A DNA stretch of 64,000 nt, taken from Flavobacterium sp. GTDB lineage: Bacteria > Bacteroidota > Bacteroidia > Flavobacteriales > Flavobacteriaceae. The notes under the pieces were generated by a model. The model saw nothing but the letters and a program-made list of their open reading frames with translations. It had not been told where the DNA came from and did no database searches. A program made the position numbers and the translations under genes. How positions within the stretch are numbered: the first letter of the stretch is position 1; each line of letters starts with the position of its first letter. The DNA lies in assembly GCA_023251135.1 (NCBI GenBank), contig JAHEZJ010000009.1, positions 79,697-143,696 on the forward strand, written 5' to 3'. This document shows positions 18,480 through 27,913 of the stretch, in pieces.

Positions 18480-19994
18480 ATGGAATTCGATTTTTATAAT
18501 ACAAAGAAGAAAGCAAATGTGAATGTTTTTAAATCTAAATCATTTGATGAGATTCAGGATGCGCTTTTCGTATTTACGATTTCGGCAGATAACGAGTATG
18601 AGATGCCATTTATAAATGATGCCACTTATGAAATGTTTGAAGTTTTATCCAATAAAATGTTTACCACCACGGTACTTTCTATCTACAACCGAATCCATGA
18701 GGAAGATAAAAAACACGTAAAGAAATCATTATTAAACGCCATTAAAAAAAGAAGAAAGTGGAGTGTAGTGTTCAGAGCAGAATTGCCTTTGAACGGATTA
18801 AGCTGGTTTAAAGTGACTTCAAAAAGATTGGTTAATAAAGATGGAAGCACAGAATTTTACGGTCGCATTACAGATATTACCGAGTTAAAAGAACAAGAGC
18901 TAAAACTGAAAAGAACAGAGCAGCGCTTTAAAGTGATGATGGAGACTTCAAATGCAGGTATCTGGGATTGGGATTTAAGAGCGAACAGAGTTTACTACTC
19001 TACGCAATCCCTGAAAATATTAGAATTGAAAGCTTCAGATACTCCAAGCACCCGTGATGGCTGGAATAAAATGGTACATCCGGACGATCTTGAAGGATAT
19101 TTAAGCGTATTACAGAATCATTTGGACAACAAAACTCCTTCTTACGAAAGTTTTCAGCGTGTACTGACTTCAAACAAGGAATACAAGTGGATTATTAGCA
19201 AAGGAATGGTGATAGAGCGTGACGCAGCAGGGAGACCTTTAAAAGTAATAGGAACTCACAGTGATGTTTCTTTTCAAAAAGAAAAAGAGCTGGAGCTAAA
19301 AAGAGAAATGGAAGTGTATAAAGAGAAAAACAACAGGTTGTTGAATTTTTCGCACATCGTATCTCATAACCTAAACTCGCACGCAGGTAATTTTAAAGTT
19401 CTTTTGGACTTGATCGATTCAGAAGAGGGTTTTGATGAAAAAATCGAAACAATAAAATACCTGCGTGCGGTTTCCGGAGATCTTAGTAAAACAATTGAAG
19501 ATTTATCTCAGATTGTAAACATTCAGAACAATGCTGAAATTAATGTTGAGCCTCTCAATGTAAACAGCTATCTGAACAGGGTACTCAATATTGTTAATGC
19601 TTATAGCGATAGCAGTCAGATGACGGTAATCAACAACGTTTCTCCCGAAGCAGTTGTTCGTTTCAATCCGGCCTATCTCGAAAGCGTATTGCAAAACCTG
19701 AGCACCAATGCCATAAAGTATGCAAATCCTGCTAAACCTCTTATCGTTGAGTTTGATTTTTTCATCGAAAACGGAAAAAAGGTGTTGACTGTAAAAGACA
19801 ACGGTTTAGGGATTGATCTGGAGAAACATGGAGATCTAATTTTCGGAATGTATAAAACATTTCATAAACACGAAAAAGCAAACGGTTTAGGGCTGTACAT
19901 TACAAAAAACCAGATTGAGTCTATGAATGGGAAGATTACGGTAGATAGCACAGTGGGAGAAGGAACCACTTTTAAAATTGTTTTTAAAGACTAA
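18480..19994 (+). CDS. Soluble PAS-domain sensor histidine kinase
   Basis: 504 residues with no membrane helix, so it acts in the cytoplasm. Two PAS/PAC units are visible: about 25-140 (ending FYGRITDITELKEQE) and about 150-275 (FKVMMETSNAGIWDWDL, then KWIISKGMVIERDAAGRP and VIGTHSDVSFQKEKE). The dimerisation helix carries His296 in SHIVSHNLNSHAGN, a variant H-box. The HATPase domain has N-box LQNLSTNAIKYA, G1 DNGLGIDLE and G2 ANGLGLYITKNQIESMNG. An AAGG run precedes the ATG. No receiver gene follows; a DUF1508 protein gene does. The promoter palindrome shared with the kinase/regulator pair suggests it belongs to the same regulon. Confidence 0.9.
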   Translation: MEFDFYNTKKKANVNVFKSKSFDEIQDALFVFTISADNEYEMPFINDATYEMFEVLSNKMFTTTVLSIYNRIHEEDKKHVKKSLLNAIKKRRKWSVVFRAELPLNGLSWFKVTSKRLVNKDGSTEFYGRITDITELKEQELKLKRTEQRFKVMMETSNAGIWDWDLRANRVYYSTQSLKILELKASDTPSTRDGWNKMVHPDDLEGYLSVLQNHLDNKTPSYESFQRVLTSNKEYKWIISKGMVIERDAAGRPLKVIGTHSDVSFQKEKELELKREMEVYKEKNNRLLNFSHIVSHNLNSHAGNFKVLLDLIDSEEGFDEKIETIKYLRAVSGDLSKTIEDLSQIVNIQNNAEINVEPLNVNSYLNRVLNIVNAYSDSSQMTVINNVSPEAVVRFNPAYLESVLQNLSTNAIKYANPAKPLIVEFDFFIENGKKVLTVKDNGLGIDLEKHGDLIFGMYKTFHKHEKANGLGLYITKNQIESMNGKITVDSTVGEGTTFKIVFKD

Positions 19995-20051
19995 AGATGC
20001 TGTTTTCAGCATGATAAAAAATATCAAATTATATAAATAATTAATTTAAGA

Positions 20052-20405
20052 ATGGAAAAATTTGTAGTTAATAGAAAGGCTAATGGAGAATTTCAATTTG
20101 ATTTTGTAAATAAAAATGGCGAAGTTATTTTGAGCAGTGGAGGGTATACCCGAAAATTTATGTGTATAAAAGGGATTGAATCCGTAAAGAACAATTCACA
20201 GGACAGCACAAAATTCTTCAAAAAAACAAATTCAAAAGAAGAGCGATATTTTAACCTTAAGGCTTTTAACGGTAAGATTATCGGAACAAGTAAAATGTTT
20301 AAAGACAGAGATTCCCGTGATGCGGAAATCCTGGAATTTAGAAAATACGCGCCGGAGGCTATAGTAGAAGATCAGTCTAATGCTATATTGGAAAGCGTTG
20401 CGTAG
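20052..20405 (+). CDS. DUF1508 (YegP-like) small protein
   Basis: 117 residues with two DUF1508-type halves. The first is FVVNRKANGEFQFDFVNKNG followed by EVILSSGGYTRKFMCIKGIE. The second is RYFNLKAFNGKIIGTSKMFK followed by a helix ending EFRKYAPEA. In the family each half is a beta-beta-beta-alpha unit with a core xFxLKAxNGxxIxxS. Function unknown; E. coli YegP is the best-known member. It lies 57 bases after the PAS kinase gene on the same strand with a terminator beyond, so the two probably form one unit. Confidence 0.82.
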   Translation: MEKFVVNRKANGEFQFDFVNKNGEVILSSGGYTRKFMCIKGIESVKNNSQDSTKFFKKTNSKEERYFNLKAFNGKIIGTSKMFKDRDSRDAEILEFRKYAPEAIVEDQSNAILESVA

Positions 20406-20531
20406 CAAAAGAATGAAATCAAAACCGTATTTGCAGATCGGTTCTATTTTAATAAAACAGTAAACTTTGCCGTTTCCGGATTGTAATAACGGAGCCGTTT
20501 TTTAGATAATTTAATTGGTATTTACACACTT

Positions 20532-20556
20532 AAGATCGCTTTTCGCGGTCTTTTTT
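20532..20556 (+). terminator. Intrinsic terminator after the DUF1508 gene
   Basis: AAGATCGC (20532-20539) pairs with GCGGTCTT (20545-20552), including one G-U pair, and a T run follows. Confidence 0.75.
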
Positions 20557-20742
20557 GTTTGTAGTATAGGATGTAATCTGTTTTCGTCCTTTCAGCCCTT
20601 TTGAAATAGTTGTATCGAAGTTAACAAACGGAATAATTTATGTCAGTCCAAAACTTTTATAAGGGCTATTATTTGTAAAAAATCAAACAAATATTTTACA
20701 AATAGTAAAAAAATGACTTTTCAAAAAATCAGAACTTAATCA

Positions 20743-20860
20743 GGACTTAACTTAAGTCCGATGAAGTATTTTTTATCGTACTTCCTTTTAATTACTGCAC
20801 TTAAAGACCTAAATACAATAATAGTGTACCGATAATCAAAACATTATAGTGCAGTTTTTT
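20743..20860. repeat. Cluster of palindromes upstream of the TonB receptor
   Basis: GGACTTAA-C-TTAAGTCC (20743-20759), GAAGTA/TACTTC (20763-20784) and ACTGCACT/AGTGCAGT (20794-20801 with 20848-20855, followed by seven T) lie in a row. They may be operators or an RNA structure in the receptor leader. Confidence 0.45.
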
Positions 20861-20992
20861 TACAAATACTTAACAAATCAGGCTGCTGAATTTTCTTTTC
20901 TTTAACAATTAGATAATTTTCAATTATTTACTATTTATAAAATTCATTGTTTATTTGCTTATATAAATTTAATATTTGTAAATAAATTAACC

Positions 20993-23869
20993 ATGAAAAC
21001 AATTTACAAGGCAATTTTAATTTTTTCGGTTGCACTTTTTACTCAAAACATGACCGCCCAAAAGGCAAGCATTAGCGGAACAATAACCGATACGCAATCG
21101 CCACTTCCAGGGGCGACCATTGTTCTGTCTAATAATCAAAAAGCAACAACTGATTTCAGTGGTTATTTTACCATTCAGGATGTTGCAGCAGGTAGTTTCG
21201 AATTAGAGATTTCCTATATCGGATATGAAGTAAAAAATATAAAAATTGATATTAAAGACAATCAACAGCTCAAATTAGGAATCATTCAGCTGCAAACCAA
21301 TTCTAAAGAACTGAATGAAGTTGTGGTAAGCGGAATGACACAAAGAAATAGTGAAGCCAGAGCGCTGAACATGCAGAAAAAAGCAATGAGCATCGTAAAC
21401 GTAATTGCAGCCGACGGGATCGGAAAACTTCCGGATCGTAATGCTGCCGAAACTGTACAGCGTATGCCGGGAGTTTCAATTGAACGCGATCAGGGTGAAG
21501 GACGTTTTGTATCGGTGAGAGGATTACCGCCTTTTTGGTCATCCACTACAATCAACGGAAACCGAATTCCAACTGCCGAGGAAGAAACAACTTCGAGAGC
21601 TACGGCATTTGATTTTTTTCCTTCCGATCTTATTGCCTATGTAGAGGCTACCAAAGCCCTTACACCAGATATGGATGGGGATGCAATTGGTGGAAGCGTA
21701 AACTTTACCACACAAACCGCTCCAACCAAAAGAACCATTAAAGCCACTGTTTTTAGCGGATACAACCAAAAATCTGATAAAGGAATTTATAGTGGATCGC
21801 TTACCATTGGCGACAAAAGTAAAAACGGAAAGTTCGGATACATCATCAATGGTACGTACTGGGACAGAAATTGGGCGACCGATAATTACGAGGCCAGAAG
21901 ACAGGGTGATCAGGGAGTTTACCGCTTAGAGCTGCGTGACTATACAGGAGTTAGAAAAACCACAGGTTTAAATGGGGCAATGGAATTCAATCCATCCTCG
22001 AGAGATAAAATTTTCCTGAAAGCTACTTATGGCGGACTAACGGATGAAGAAACGCATTATAAACACCGTATTAGATTTGATAAATTCAATGGAGCAACAA
22101 ATGCGTTGACTGTGGAGCAACAGGACATTCACAACCAATTGATGACACAGTTTATAGGTATTGATTTAGGAGGGAAACACCAATTAGCGAATGGAAATTT
22201 AGATTGGAGCGTCGCATCTTACCGAAACAGGTTCAAATACGGAAACATTCCAAATGCAGAAGACAACAGTTATTTTTTAATTCAGTTCAATCAAACCGGA
22301 GTAGGTGTTAAGCCGGAATATTTAAACACCGTGCCGCTTGCCAATGGTGGAGCGGGAGGTCCAAGAGCCTACTGGGCTGCAGATGGCGGAAAGCTGGACC
22401 CGAACAATCCGAAGTCAATATTTGACTTTTATTCAGATCCAAATTTTAAAACAGATCCGGCAAAAATGAAGTTTTCTACTTTAGAACTTTACAAAATCAA
22501 TATCGTTGAGAGAGACAATATAATTGCTGCCGTAAATTACGAGCACAACTTTAATGAAAATCTGAAAATGAAGTTCGGTGCAAAATTAACCGACAAAGAC
22601 CGTATTGCTACTTTCAGAGACGAATACTACAACTGGACAGGTTCGCCAACACCTTATTTGTCTAACTATGGTCCCGATTTAATCAATCAGCCTGGTGGTA
22701 CAGATTATATGAGAAAAGAAACCGGTTCTTTGATCGGAAATAGCTTTGGTCCGGTTTTATCGGCAGATGGTATGTCAAAATTATTCAATACTTCAAAAGG
22801 AAATTTGGTTTTAAACCCTGCGGATTCTCAGATTCCGGAATTAGGAAAAGGTTTGGGAAGAAACTTTAATGTAGGTGAAACCACCTCTTCTGTTTATGCC
22901 ATGTCAACCTACAGCTTATCTGACAAATGGACTATTTTAGGAGGTCTTCGCGTAACGAATACCATAACACAGGTAACCGGTAAAACAGTAGAGAATAATG
23001 TAGTAGTCGATGCCGAAAATACCAAAACCTATACATCGGTACTTCCAATGGTACATGTAAAATATACCCCGATTGACAATTTAAACCTTCGTTTTGCCAC
23101 TACCAGAACATTTGCAAGACCCAACTTTGGAGACATTTCACCAGCTGGTTCACTGAACACGATTGATGGGGAATATGCAGGAGGAAACCCAAATTTAAAT
23201 CCAACCTATTCCTGGAATTTTGATTTACTGGGAGAGTATTTCCTTGACGAAGTAGGAATCATTAATGCCGGAGTATTTTATAAATCGATTACCGATCCAA
23301 TTTTTGACGATACGTATCAGGGTACGATCAACGGAATTCCGGACATCGAAATCAGTTCGCCTGCCAATGGTGGAAATGCATGGATAGGCGGAGTTGAATT
23401 TGGAATCACCAAAAGATTCAGCTTCTTGCCGGGCTTCCTGAAATATTTTGGAACTCAGATCAATGCAACACTTATGAATTCTGAAATGACATTGGGGCAA
23501 AATGCAAACAATCCAAACGGAAGAAAAGTATCCACTCCATATCAGGCTAAAGAACTTTACAACCTTCAATTGTTTTATGAGAATGGTAAACTGAATGTGA
23601 GAGCTGCCTTCAACCACAAAGGAGCTTATGCTACAAGTTTTGATGCCAATGCCAAAAATACAGACATGAATGATATTTATTACGGTAAATACAACTCACT
23701 TGATTTTTCAGCTTCGTATAAGATCGGTGATCATTTTACCCTTTTCAGTGATGTAAATAATGTATTGAATGAGCCTTTGATGTACCACTTCGGAGAAACA
23801 CCAAATCGTCCGAAGCAGGTAGAATATTACGGAATGAAGTTTAATCTTGGTTTAAAATATAATTTATAG
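20993..23869 (+). CDS. TonB-dependent outer-membrane receptor of the phosphonate locus
   Basis: 958 residues. A signal peptide ends near NMTAQ (residue 22). A carboxypeptidase-regulatory-like domain follows (ISGTITDTQSPLPGATIVLS, about 26-105). The plug begins near IVNVIAADGIGKLPDRNAAE and contains VQRMPGVSIERDQGEGRFVS and GDAIGGSVNF. A 22-strand-type barrel ends in a terminal aromatic pattern (GMKFNLGLKYNL). The plug sequence fits the subgroup often paired with specific nutrient loci rather than SusC. With a DUF5690 transporter, an FAD oxidoreductase, a phosphonatase-like enzyme and a secreted phosphatase behind it, the likely cargo is a phosphonate or other organophosphorus compound. This is inferred from the neighbours. 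A long-loop terminator separates it from the next gene. Confidence 0.9.
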   Translation: MKTIYKAILIFSVALFTQNMTAQKASISGTITDTQSPLPGATIVLSNNQKATTDFSGYFTIQDVAAGSFELEISYIGYEVKNIKIDIKDNQQLKLGIIQLQTNSKELNEVVVSGMTQRNSEARALNMQKKAMSIVNVIAADGIGKLPDRNAAETVQRMPGVSIERDQGEGRFVSVRGLPPFWSSTTINGNRIPTAEEETTSRATAFDFFPSDLIAYVEATKALTPDMDGDAIGGSVNFTTQTAPTKRTIKATVFSGYNQKSDKGIYSGSLTIGDKSKNGKFGYIINGTYWDRNWATDNYEARRQGDQGVYRLELRDYTGVRKTTGLNGAMEFNPSSRDKIFLKATYGGLTDEETHYKHRIRFDKFNGATNALTVEQQDIHNQLMTQFIGIDLGGKHQLANGNLDWSVASYRNRFKYGNIPNAEDNSYFLIQFNQTGVGVKPEYLNTVPLANGGAGGPRAYWAADGGKLDPNNPKSIFDFYSDPNFKTDPAKMKFSTLELYKINIVERDNIIAAVNYEHNFNENLKMKFGAKLTDKDRIATFRDEYYNWTGSPTPYLSNYGPDLINQPGGTDYMRKETGSLIGNSFGPVLSADGMSKLFNTSKGNLVLNPADSQIPELGKGLGRNFNVGETTSSVYAMSTYSLSDKWTILGGLRVTNTITQVTGKTVENNVVVDAENTKTYTSVLPMVHVKYTPIDNLNLRFATTRTFARPNFGDISPAGSLNTIDGEYAGGNPNLNPTYSWNFDLLGEYFLDEVGIINAGVFYKSITDPIFDDTYQGTINGIPDIEISSPANGGNAWIGGVEFGITKRFSFLPGFLKYFGTQINATLMNSEMTLGQNANNPNGRKVSTPYQAKELYNLQLFYENGKLNVRAAFNHKGAYATSFDANAKNTDMNDIYYGKYNSLDFSASYKIGDHFTLFSDVNNVLNEPLMYHFGETPNRPKQVEYYGMKFNLGLKYNL

Positions 23870-23882
23870 ACAACTATAAGTT

Positions 23883-23957
23883 AACCCGTTGGATGCTGGT
23901 AGGTTTTATTTTTACAGTTTATTTTTTTTTCAATCTACTGCAGGCAACGGGTTTTTA
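23883..23957 (+). terminator. Long-loop terminator after the TonB receptor
   Basis: AACCCGTTG (23883-23891) pairs with CAACGGGTT (23945-23953), followed by TTT. The 53-base loop can add further pairs (CTGGTAG with CTACTG). Confidence 0.55.
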
Positions 23958-24017
23958 AAAACAACAACAAACGATTCTTAGTTACAAGACAACTATCACG
24001 CTAAATTTCAGGAACTA

Positions 24018-25301
24018 ATGTCTAAAAAAGCATCTAATTTCAGGTTCATACTCCAAACATCTATAGCGGCATTTGGCACCTATTTTTGTATGTATGCTTT
24101 CCGAAAACCCTTTACGGTAGCCACATTCGATCAGCTTTCTTTTTGGGGAATCGATTATAAAATCCTCCTGATTCTGGCGCAGGTTTTAGGATATACCTTT
24201 TCTAAGTTTTTAGGAATCAAGATTATATCCGAATTGAAATCAGCCAGGAGAATTCTATACCTGATCACTTTTATTGCCATTTCAGAACTGGCTTTACTGG
24301 GCTTTGCTTTGGTACCGGCACCCTACAACATTCTGTTTTTATTCATTAACGGATTGCCTCTCGGAATGATTTGGGGAATTGTTTTTTCCTATATCGAAGG
24401 CCGGAAAACAACCGAGTTATTAGGAGTGATTTTATGTTCGAGTTTTATCGTTTCCTCGGGAGCTGCAAAATCGGTAGGAATATTTGTCTTGAAGGTTTTG
24501 GGATGCAATGAATTTTGGATGCCTTTTGTTTCGGGATTGCTCTTTATTGTTCCGCTAATCGTATTTTCATTGTTTTTGGAAAAAATCCCAAATCCGGATA
24601 GTGAGGATTTAGCCCTGCGATCGGAGCGTAAACCATTGAGCAAAAAAGAACGCGCTTCCTTATTCCGACAATTCGCTTTTCCGCTCACCATACTCATTAT
24701 CTTCTATGCCATGCTAACGGCCATGCGCGAGTTCAGAGACAATTTTGCGCGTGAATTATGGGATTCTTTAGGATACAAAGAAAGTATCTCGATTTATATG
24801 TACTCAGAAATTCCCATTGCGATATGCGTTTTGGTTATTTTAGGGTTTCTGGGAAGCATGAAAAACAATTACAAAGCTTTCCGAAATTATCACCTCGTAT
24901 TGCTCGTAGGTTCAGTACTCATTAGTACTACAACTTTCCTGTTTCAAAAACAGCTGATGTCGGCATTTCCGTGGATGATGATTTCAGGATTTGGAATGTA
25001 CGTTTGTTATATTCCGTTCAACGGTTTGTTTTTTGACCGAATGATCGCCACCTATAAAATAAAAGGAAATACAGGATTTTTAATCTACATCGCAGACGCT
25101 TTTGGATATTTAGGAAGTGTCTTGGTATTGTTTTTCAAAAACTTCGGAGACCGAAAAATTTCTTTATTGAACTTTTTTACCACCTGTATTTACCTGCTCT
25201 CTTTTGTAGGGATCATCACCACTATAATGTCCTTTAATTATTTTAAAAGGAAGTTTAGAAAGACTGTTGAAATTCCCACGGCCATGAGTTATGAAATGTG
25301 A
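24018..25301 (+). CDS. DUF5690 family MFS-like transporter
   Basis: 427 residues with about twelve hydrophobic segments, in two blocks separated by a charged loop at about 193-220. The start FGTYFCMYAFRKPFTVATF resembles organophosphate antiporter-type MFS proteins and matches what I know of DUF5690. The family is typically encoded beside phosphonate-related genes in Bacteroidota. It probably carries an organophosphonate or organophosphate across the inner membrane after the TonB receptor has brought it into the periplasm. Followed after a heptamer repeat by the FAD oxidoreductase gene on the same strand. The substrate assignment is inferred from context. Confidence 0.82.
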   Translation: MSKKASNFRFILQTSIAAFGTYFCMYAFRKPFTVATFDQLSFWGIDYKILLILAQVLGYTFSKFLGIKIISELKSARRILYLITFIAISELALLGFALVPAPYNILFLFINGLPLGMIWGIVFSYIEGRKTTELLGVILCSSFIVSSGAAKSVGIFVLKVLGCNEFWMPFVSGLLFIVPLIVFSLFLEKIPNPDSEDLALRSERKPLSKKERASLFRQFAFPLTILIIFYAMLTAMREFRDNFARELWDSLGYKESISIYMYSEIPIAICVLVILGFLGSMKNNYKAFRNYHLVLLVGSVLISTTTFLFQKQLMSAFPWMMISGFGMYVCYIPFNGLFFDRMIATYKIKGNTGFLIYIADAFGYLGSVLVLFFKNFGDRKISLLNFFTTCIYLLSFVGIITTIMSFNYFKRKFRKTVEIPTAMSYEM

Positions 25302-25330
25302 GATGTAAAATGTGAAATGTGAGACGCAGG

Positions 25331-25357
25331 TGAAACCTGAAACCTGAAACTTGAAAC
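25331..25357 (+). repeat. Heptamer array TGAAACY
   Basis: Four near-perfect units of TGAAACC/TGAAACT, preceded at 25300-25325 by degenerate GTGAGATGTG-type units. It fills the gap between the DUF5690 and oxidoreductase genes. Confidence 0.7.
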
Positions 25358-25418
25358 AACAAACCAAAAACAAATAAAATAATTAAGCAGTAAAACACAT
25401 AAAAACACAAACACAAAC

Positions 25419-26576
25419 ATGAAAGAGAAGTATGATTTAATAATTGTAGGATCCGGAGTTTTAGGAACATTTCATGCCTATCACGCCCTGCAAAAAGGAT
25501 TATCAGTCGCCATTCTGGAAAAAAACAGCAAACCGGAAGGTGCAACTGTTAGAAATTTTGGACAAGTAGTACCGTCCGGAATGGACCAGAAATGGCAAAA
25601 TTTCGGAAAAGAAAGTTTAAAGATTTATAAAGATATTCAGTCGCAGTTTGATATCAACCTGCGTCAAAACGGAACTGTTTATGTAGCGTCAAATGAAGAA
25701 GAAATGCAGCTGATTGAAGAGTTACATCAGATAAATGTTTCGAATGATTACGAATCTAATTTGCTGACAAAAGAACAATGCCTAGTTAAATATGACGGGT
25801 TACGTGCTGATTATTGCAAAGGAGGATTATTTTTCCCGCAGGAAGTAACCGTTGAACCTAATACGATGATTCATAAGTTGCATCAGTTTATGACAGCCAG
25901 TCTGGGACTTGATTTGTTTATGAATACTACCGTTGTACAAACGGAAGAGCGAAATGATGAGGTTGTTGCCACCACTGCCGCCGGATTAGAATACAAAGCT
26001 TCAAAAATCATTATTTGCAATGGAAGTGATTTCAAAATTTTATATCCTGAGATTTACAACAACAGCGATCTGATTGTTTCTAAACTACAGATGCTGCAAA
26101 CCAAACCTCAGAAAAATTATAAACTGGACGGTTCTATCTTAACCGGATTGACGATCAGAAGATACGAATCATTTGAAGAATGCAAATCGTATCAGGCCAT
26201 TAAAGCAAAGGAAAATCCGGATAGCTTCGAGAAAAAATACGGCATTCACATCCTGTTCAAGCAGGCCCTTGACGGCTCAGTGATTCTTGGAGATTCTCAT
26301 GAATATGCTCCCGCAAAAGAAATTGATTCTTTAGGTTTTGACCTGAATATGGATATCGACCATTTTATGATTGAAGAAGCCAAAAAGATAATCGATCTTC
26401 CAACGTATGAAATCCAAAACAGATGGTTTGGAATGTATTCGCAATGTAAAACAAAGGATATTTTTGAATATACTGTTGGCCAAAACATTCACATCATAAC
26501 CGGAATAGGAGGTAAAGGAATGACCGGCAGCGCAGGATTTGCCAAACACAATATTGATACTATCTTTAATACTTAG
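25419..26576 (+). CDS. TIGR03364-type FAD-dependent oxidoreductase (phosphonate-linked)
   Basis: 385 residues with a DAO fold. The FAD-binding dinucleotide motif IIVGSGVLGTFHA is at about 8-20, followed by the acidic ribose ligand in ILEKN. RNFGQVVPSG is the substrate-side motif characteristic of the phosphonate-linked group. The C-terminal FAD loop ITGIGGKGMTGSAGFAKHNI closes the fold. Members of this group (called PbfC in some work) are, as I recall, reported to oxidise N-methylated or related aminoethylphosphonates, releasing phosphonoacetaldehyde. The phosphonatase-like gene directly downstream supports that role. Heptamer repeats flank the gene on both sides. Family call is good; the exact substrate is inference. 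Confidence 0.85.
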   Translation: MKEKYDLIIVGSGVLGTFHAYHALQKGLSVAILEKNSKPEGATVRNFGQVVPSGMDQKWQNFGKESLKIYKDIQSQFDINLRQNGTVYVASNEEEMQLIEELHQINVSNDYESNLLTKEQCLVKYDGLRADYCKGGLFFPQEVTVEPNTMIHKLHQFMTASLGLDLFMNTTVVQTEERNDEVVATTAAGLEYKASKIIICNGSDFKILYPEIYNNSDLIVSKLQMLQTKPQKNYKLDGSILTGLTIRRYESFEECKSYQAIKAKENPDSFEKKYGIHILFKQALDGSVILGDSHEYAPAKEIDSLGFDLNMDIDHFMIEEAKKIIDLPTYEIQNRWFGMYSQCKTKDIFEYTVGQNIHIITGIGGKGMTGSAGFAKHNIDTIFNT

Positions 26577-26620
26577 GGATTGTGAGGTTTTAAATGTGGG
26601 ATATGAGTTATGGAGGTAAC

Positions 26621-26669
26621 CTGAAAGCTGAAACTTGAAACTTGAAACTTGAAACCTGAAACCTGAAAC
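26621..26669 (+). repeat. Heptamer array YTGAAAC, seven units
   Basis: Seven consecutive heptamers (CTGAAAG, CTGAAAC, three TTGAAAC, two CTGAAAC) lie between the oxidoreductase and hydrolase genes. The same unit occurs at 25331. Confidence 0.8.
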
Positions 26670-26720
26670 AATTCTAATTCTAAATATACAGCCTGTAGGC
26701 TATAAAAATAAATACACAAA

Positions 26721-27410
26721 ATGAAAATTAATGAAATTGAAATGGTTGTTTTTGACATGGCCGGAACAACAATAAATGAGCAAAACATAGTTTACAAAAC
26801 ATTACATAAATCGATCAATCACTTCGGTATCGATGTTTCTCTTGAACTGGTATTGTCTTTAGGAGCAGGAAAAGAAAAGCATCAGGCGATAAAAGATATT
26901 TTAAAACACCTGAACATTACAGATCTGAACAAGTCGGCTTTAATATTTGACTACTTTAAAGAAACACTGGACAAAGAATATCTTTCGGCTCAGGTTTCAC
27001 CCATAGAAGGTGTCGAGAAGGTTTTGAAAAACCTTAAAAATGACGGTATAAAAGTAGTCTTAAACACAGGATACAGCAGTCATGTTGCCAATACTTTATT
27101 AGAAAAGCTAAACTGGAAAGAAGGAAATCAATACGATGCCCTAATCACAGCCGATGATGTAGTGCTGGGACGTCCTTTTCCGGATATGATACACAAAGCC
27201 ATGCAATTGTTTGCCATTGAAGACGCTTCTAAAGTACTAAAAGCAGGGGATTCGGCTATAGATATCGAAGAAGGTAAAAATGCCAAATGCGGAGTAACCA
27301 TAGGAGTTTTGTCAGGCGCACAAACCAGACAGCAACTTGAAGAAGCCCAACCGGATTACATATTAGATTCACTGGCATCACTTTATGGGGTTATTGGGGT
27401 GAAGTGTTAG
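26721..27410 (+). CDS. Phosphonatase-like HAD hydrolase
   Basis: 229 residues. HAD motif I is VFDMAGTTIN (nucleophile Asp12), as in phosphonoacetaldehyde hydrolases (VFDWAGTTVD). The cap region has LGAGKEKHQAI, whose Lys lines up with the Schiff-base Lys of PhnX (GLLKIDH) in a hand alignment. Motif II is VLNTGYS, then ITADDVVLGRPFPDMI. Motif III/IV is KAGDSAIDIEEGKNAKCG. The length is shorter than PhnX, fitting the TIGR03351 PhnX-like group. It probably cleaves the carbon-phosphorus bond of phosphonoacetaldehyde or a relative supplied by the upstream oxidoreductase. If the Lys alignment is right, the cleavage chemistry is intact. Confidence 0.86.
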   Translation: MKINEIEMVVFDMAGTTINEQNIVYKTLHKSINHFGIDVSLELVLSLGAGKEKHQAIKDILKHLNITDLNKSALIFDYFKETLDKEYLSAQVSPIEGVEKVLKNLKNDGIKVVLNTGYSSHVANTLLEKLNWKEGNQYDALITADDVVLGRPFPDMIHKAMQLFAIEDASKVLKAGDSAIDIEEGKNAKCGVTIGVLSGAQTRQQLEEAQPDYILDSLASLYGVIGVKC

Positions 27411-27913
27411 TTGTGAGGTGTGAGATGTGAAATGCTAGATGTGAAAAGTGAGCACATGGCTATGCCGTTTATTTTGAGCTATGTTTCTATGTTTTAAAAA
27501 GGAGTAAAGATTATAGAATAAAGAGTAAAAATCTGCCGAATCTGCTAAATCCGCGAGAGAGAGAAAACACATCGCTCTGCGGTTTATTTTGAGCAAAGCG
27601 TCTTTTACGAGTATTTCAAGCTATGTTTCTATGTGTTAAAAAGGAGTAAAGATTATAGAACAAAGAGTAAAGAACAAAGATTTTAGAGGAAAGATTAAAA
27701 ATCTGCTAACCCTAGCGATAGCGAACAGGCGAAGCAATCTGCGAGAGAAAAAATACATAACCACATCATTTATTTAGAGTAAAAATATCTTTTGCGTGTA
27801 TTTTGAGTACCTACACTATACATTAAACAGTTCGCTAATTAGTTAAAACAATATCCCTGCAGGAAAAGTTTCAAACAAGTAAATAAATAGTAACCATAAA
27901 ACAATTCAACCCA
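27411..27913. repeat. Repeat-filled intergenic region
   Basis: 503 bases without a gene. It holds degenerate AGATGTG heptamers (27413-27452), a 55-base direct repeat starting AGCTATGTTTCTATG at 27477 and again at 27619 (142-base period), and AATCTGC/GCGAGAGA decamers at 27530-27560 and 27712-27760. No clear promoter for the next gene was identified. Confidence 0.6.

Larger units (their letters stand above)
20406..20992. other. Intergenic region before the TonB receptor
   Basis: 587 bases without a gene. It holds the DUF1508 terminator, then AT-rich DNA with several palindromes (listed separately). No convincing TAnnTTTG promoter for the receptor was found; TAATATTTG near 20970 has one base too many in the spacer. 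Confidence 0.5.

Noticed and set aside
20460-20505. Second terminator (AACGGAGCCGTT plus T run)
   Set aside because: The stem can form only about four base pairs with a four-base loop; the hairpin at 20532 is much better.
26621-26669. CRISPR-like array
   Set aside because: The unit is 7 bases with no spacers and no cas genes nearby; it is a simple tandem repeat.
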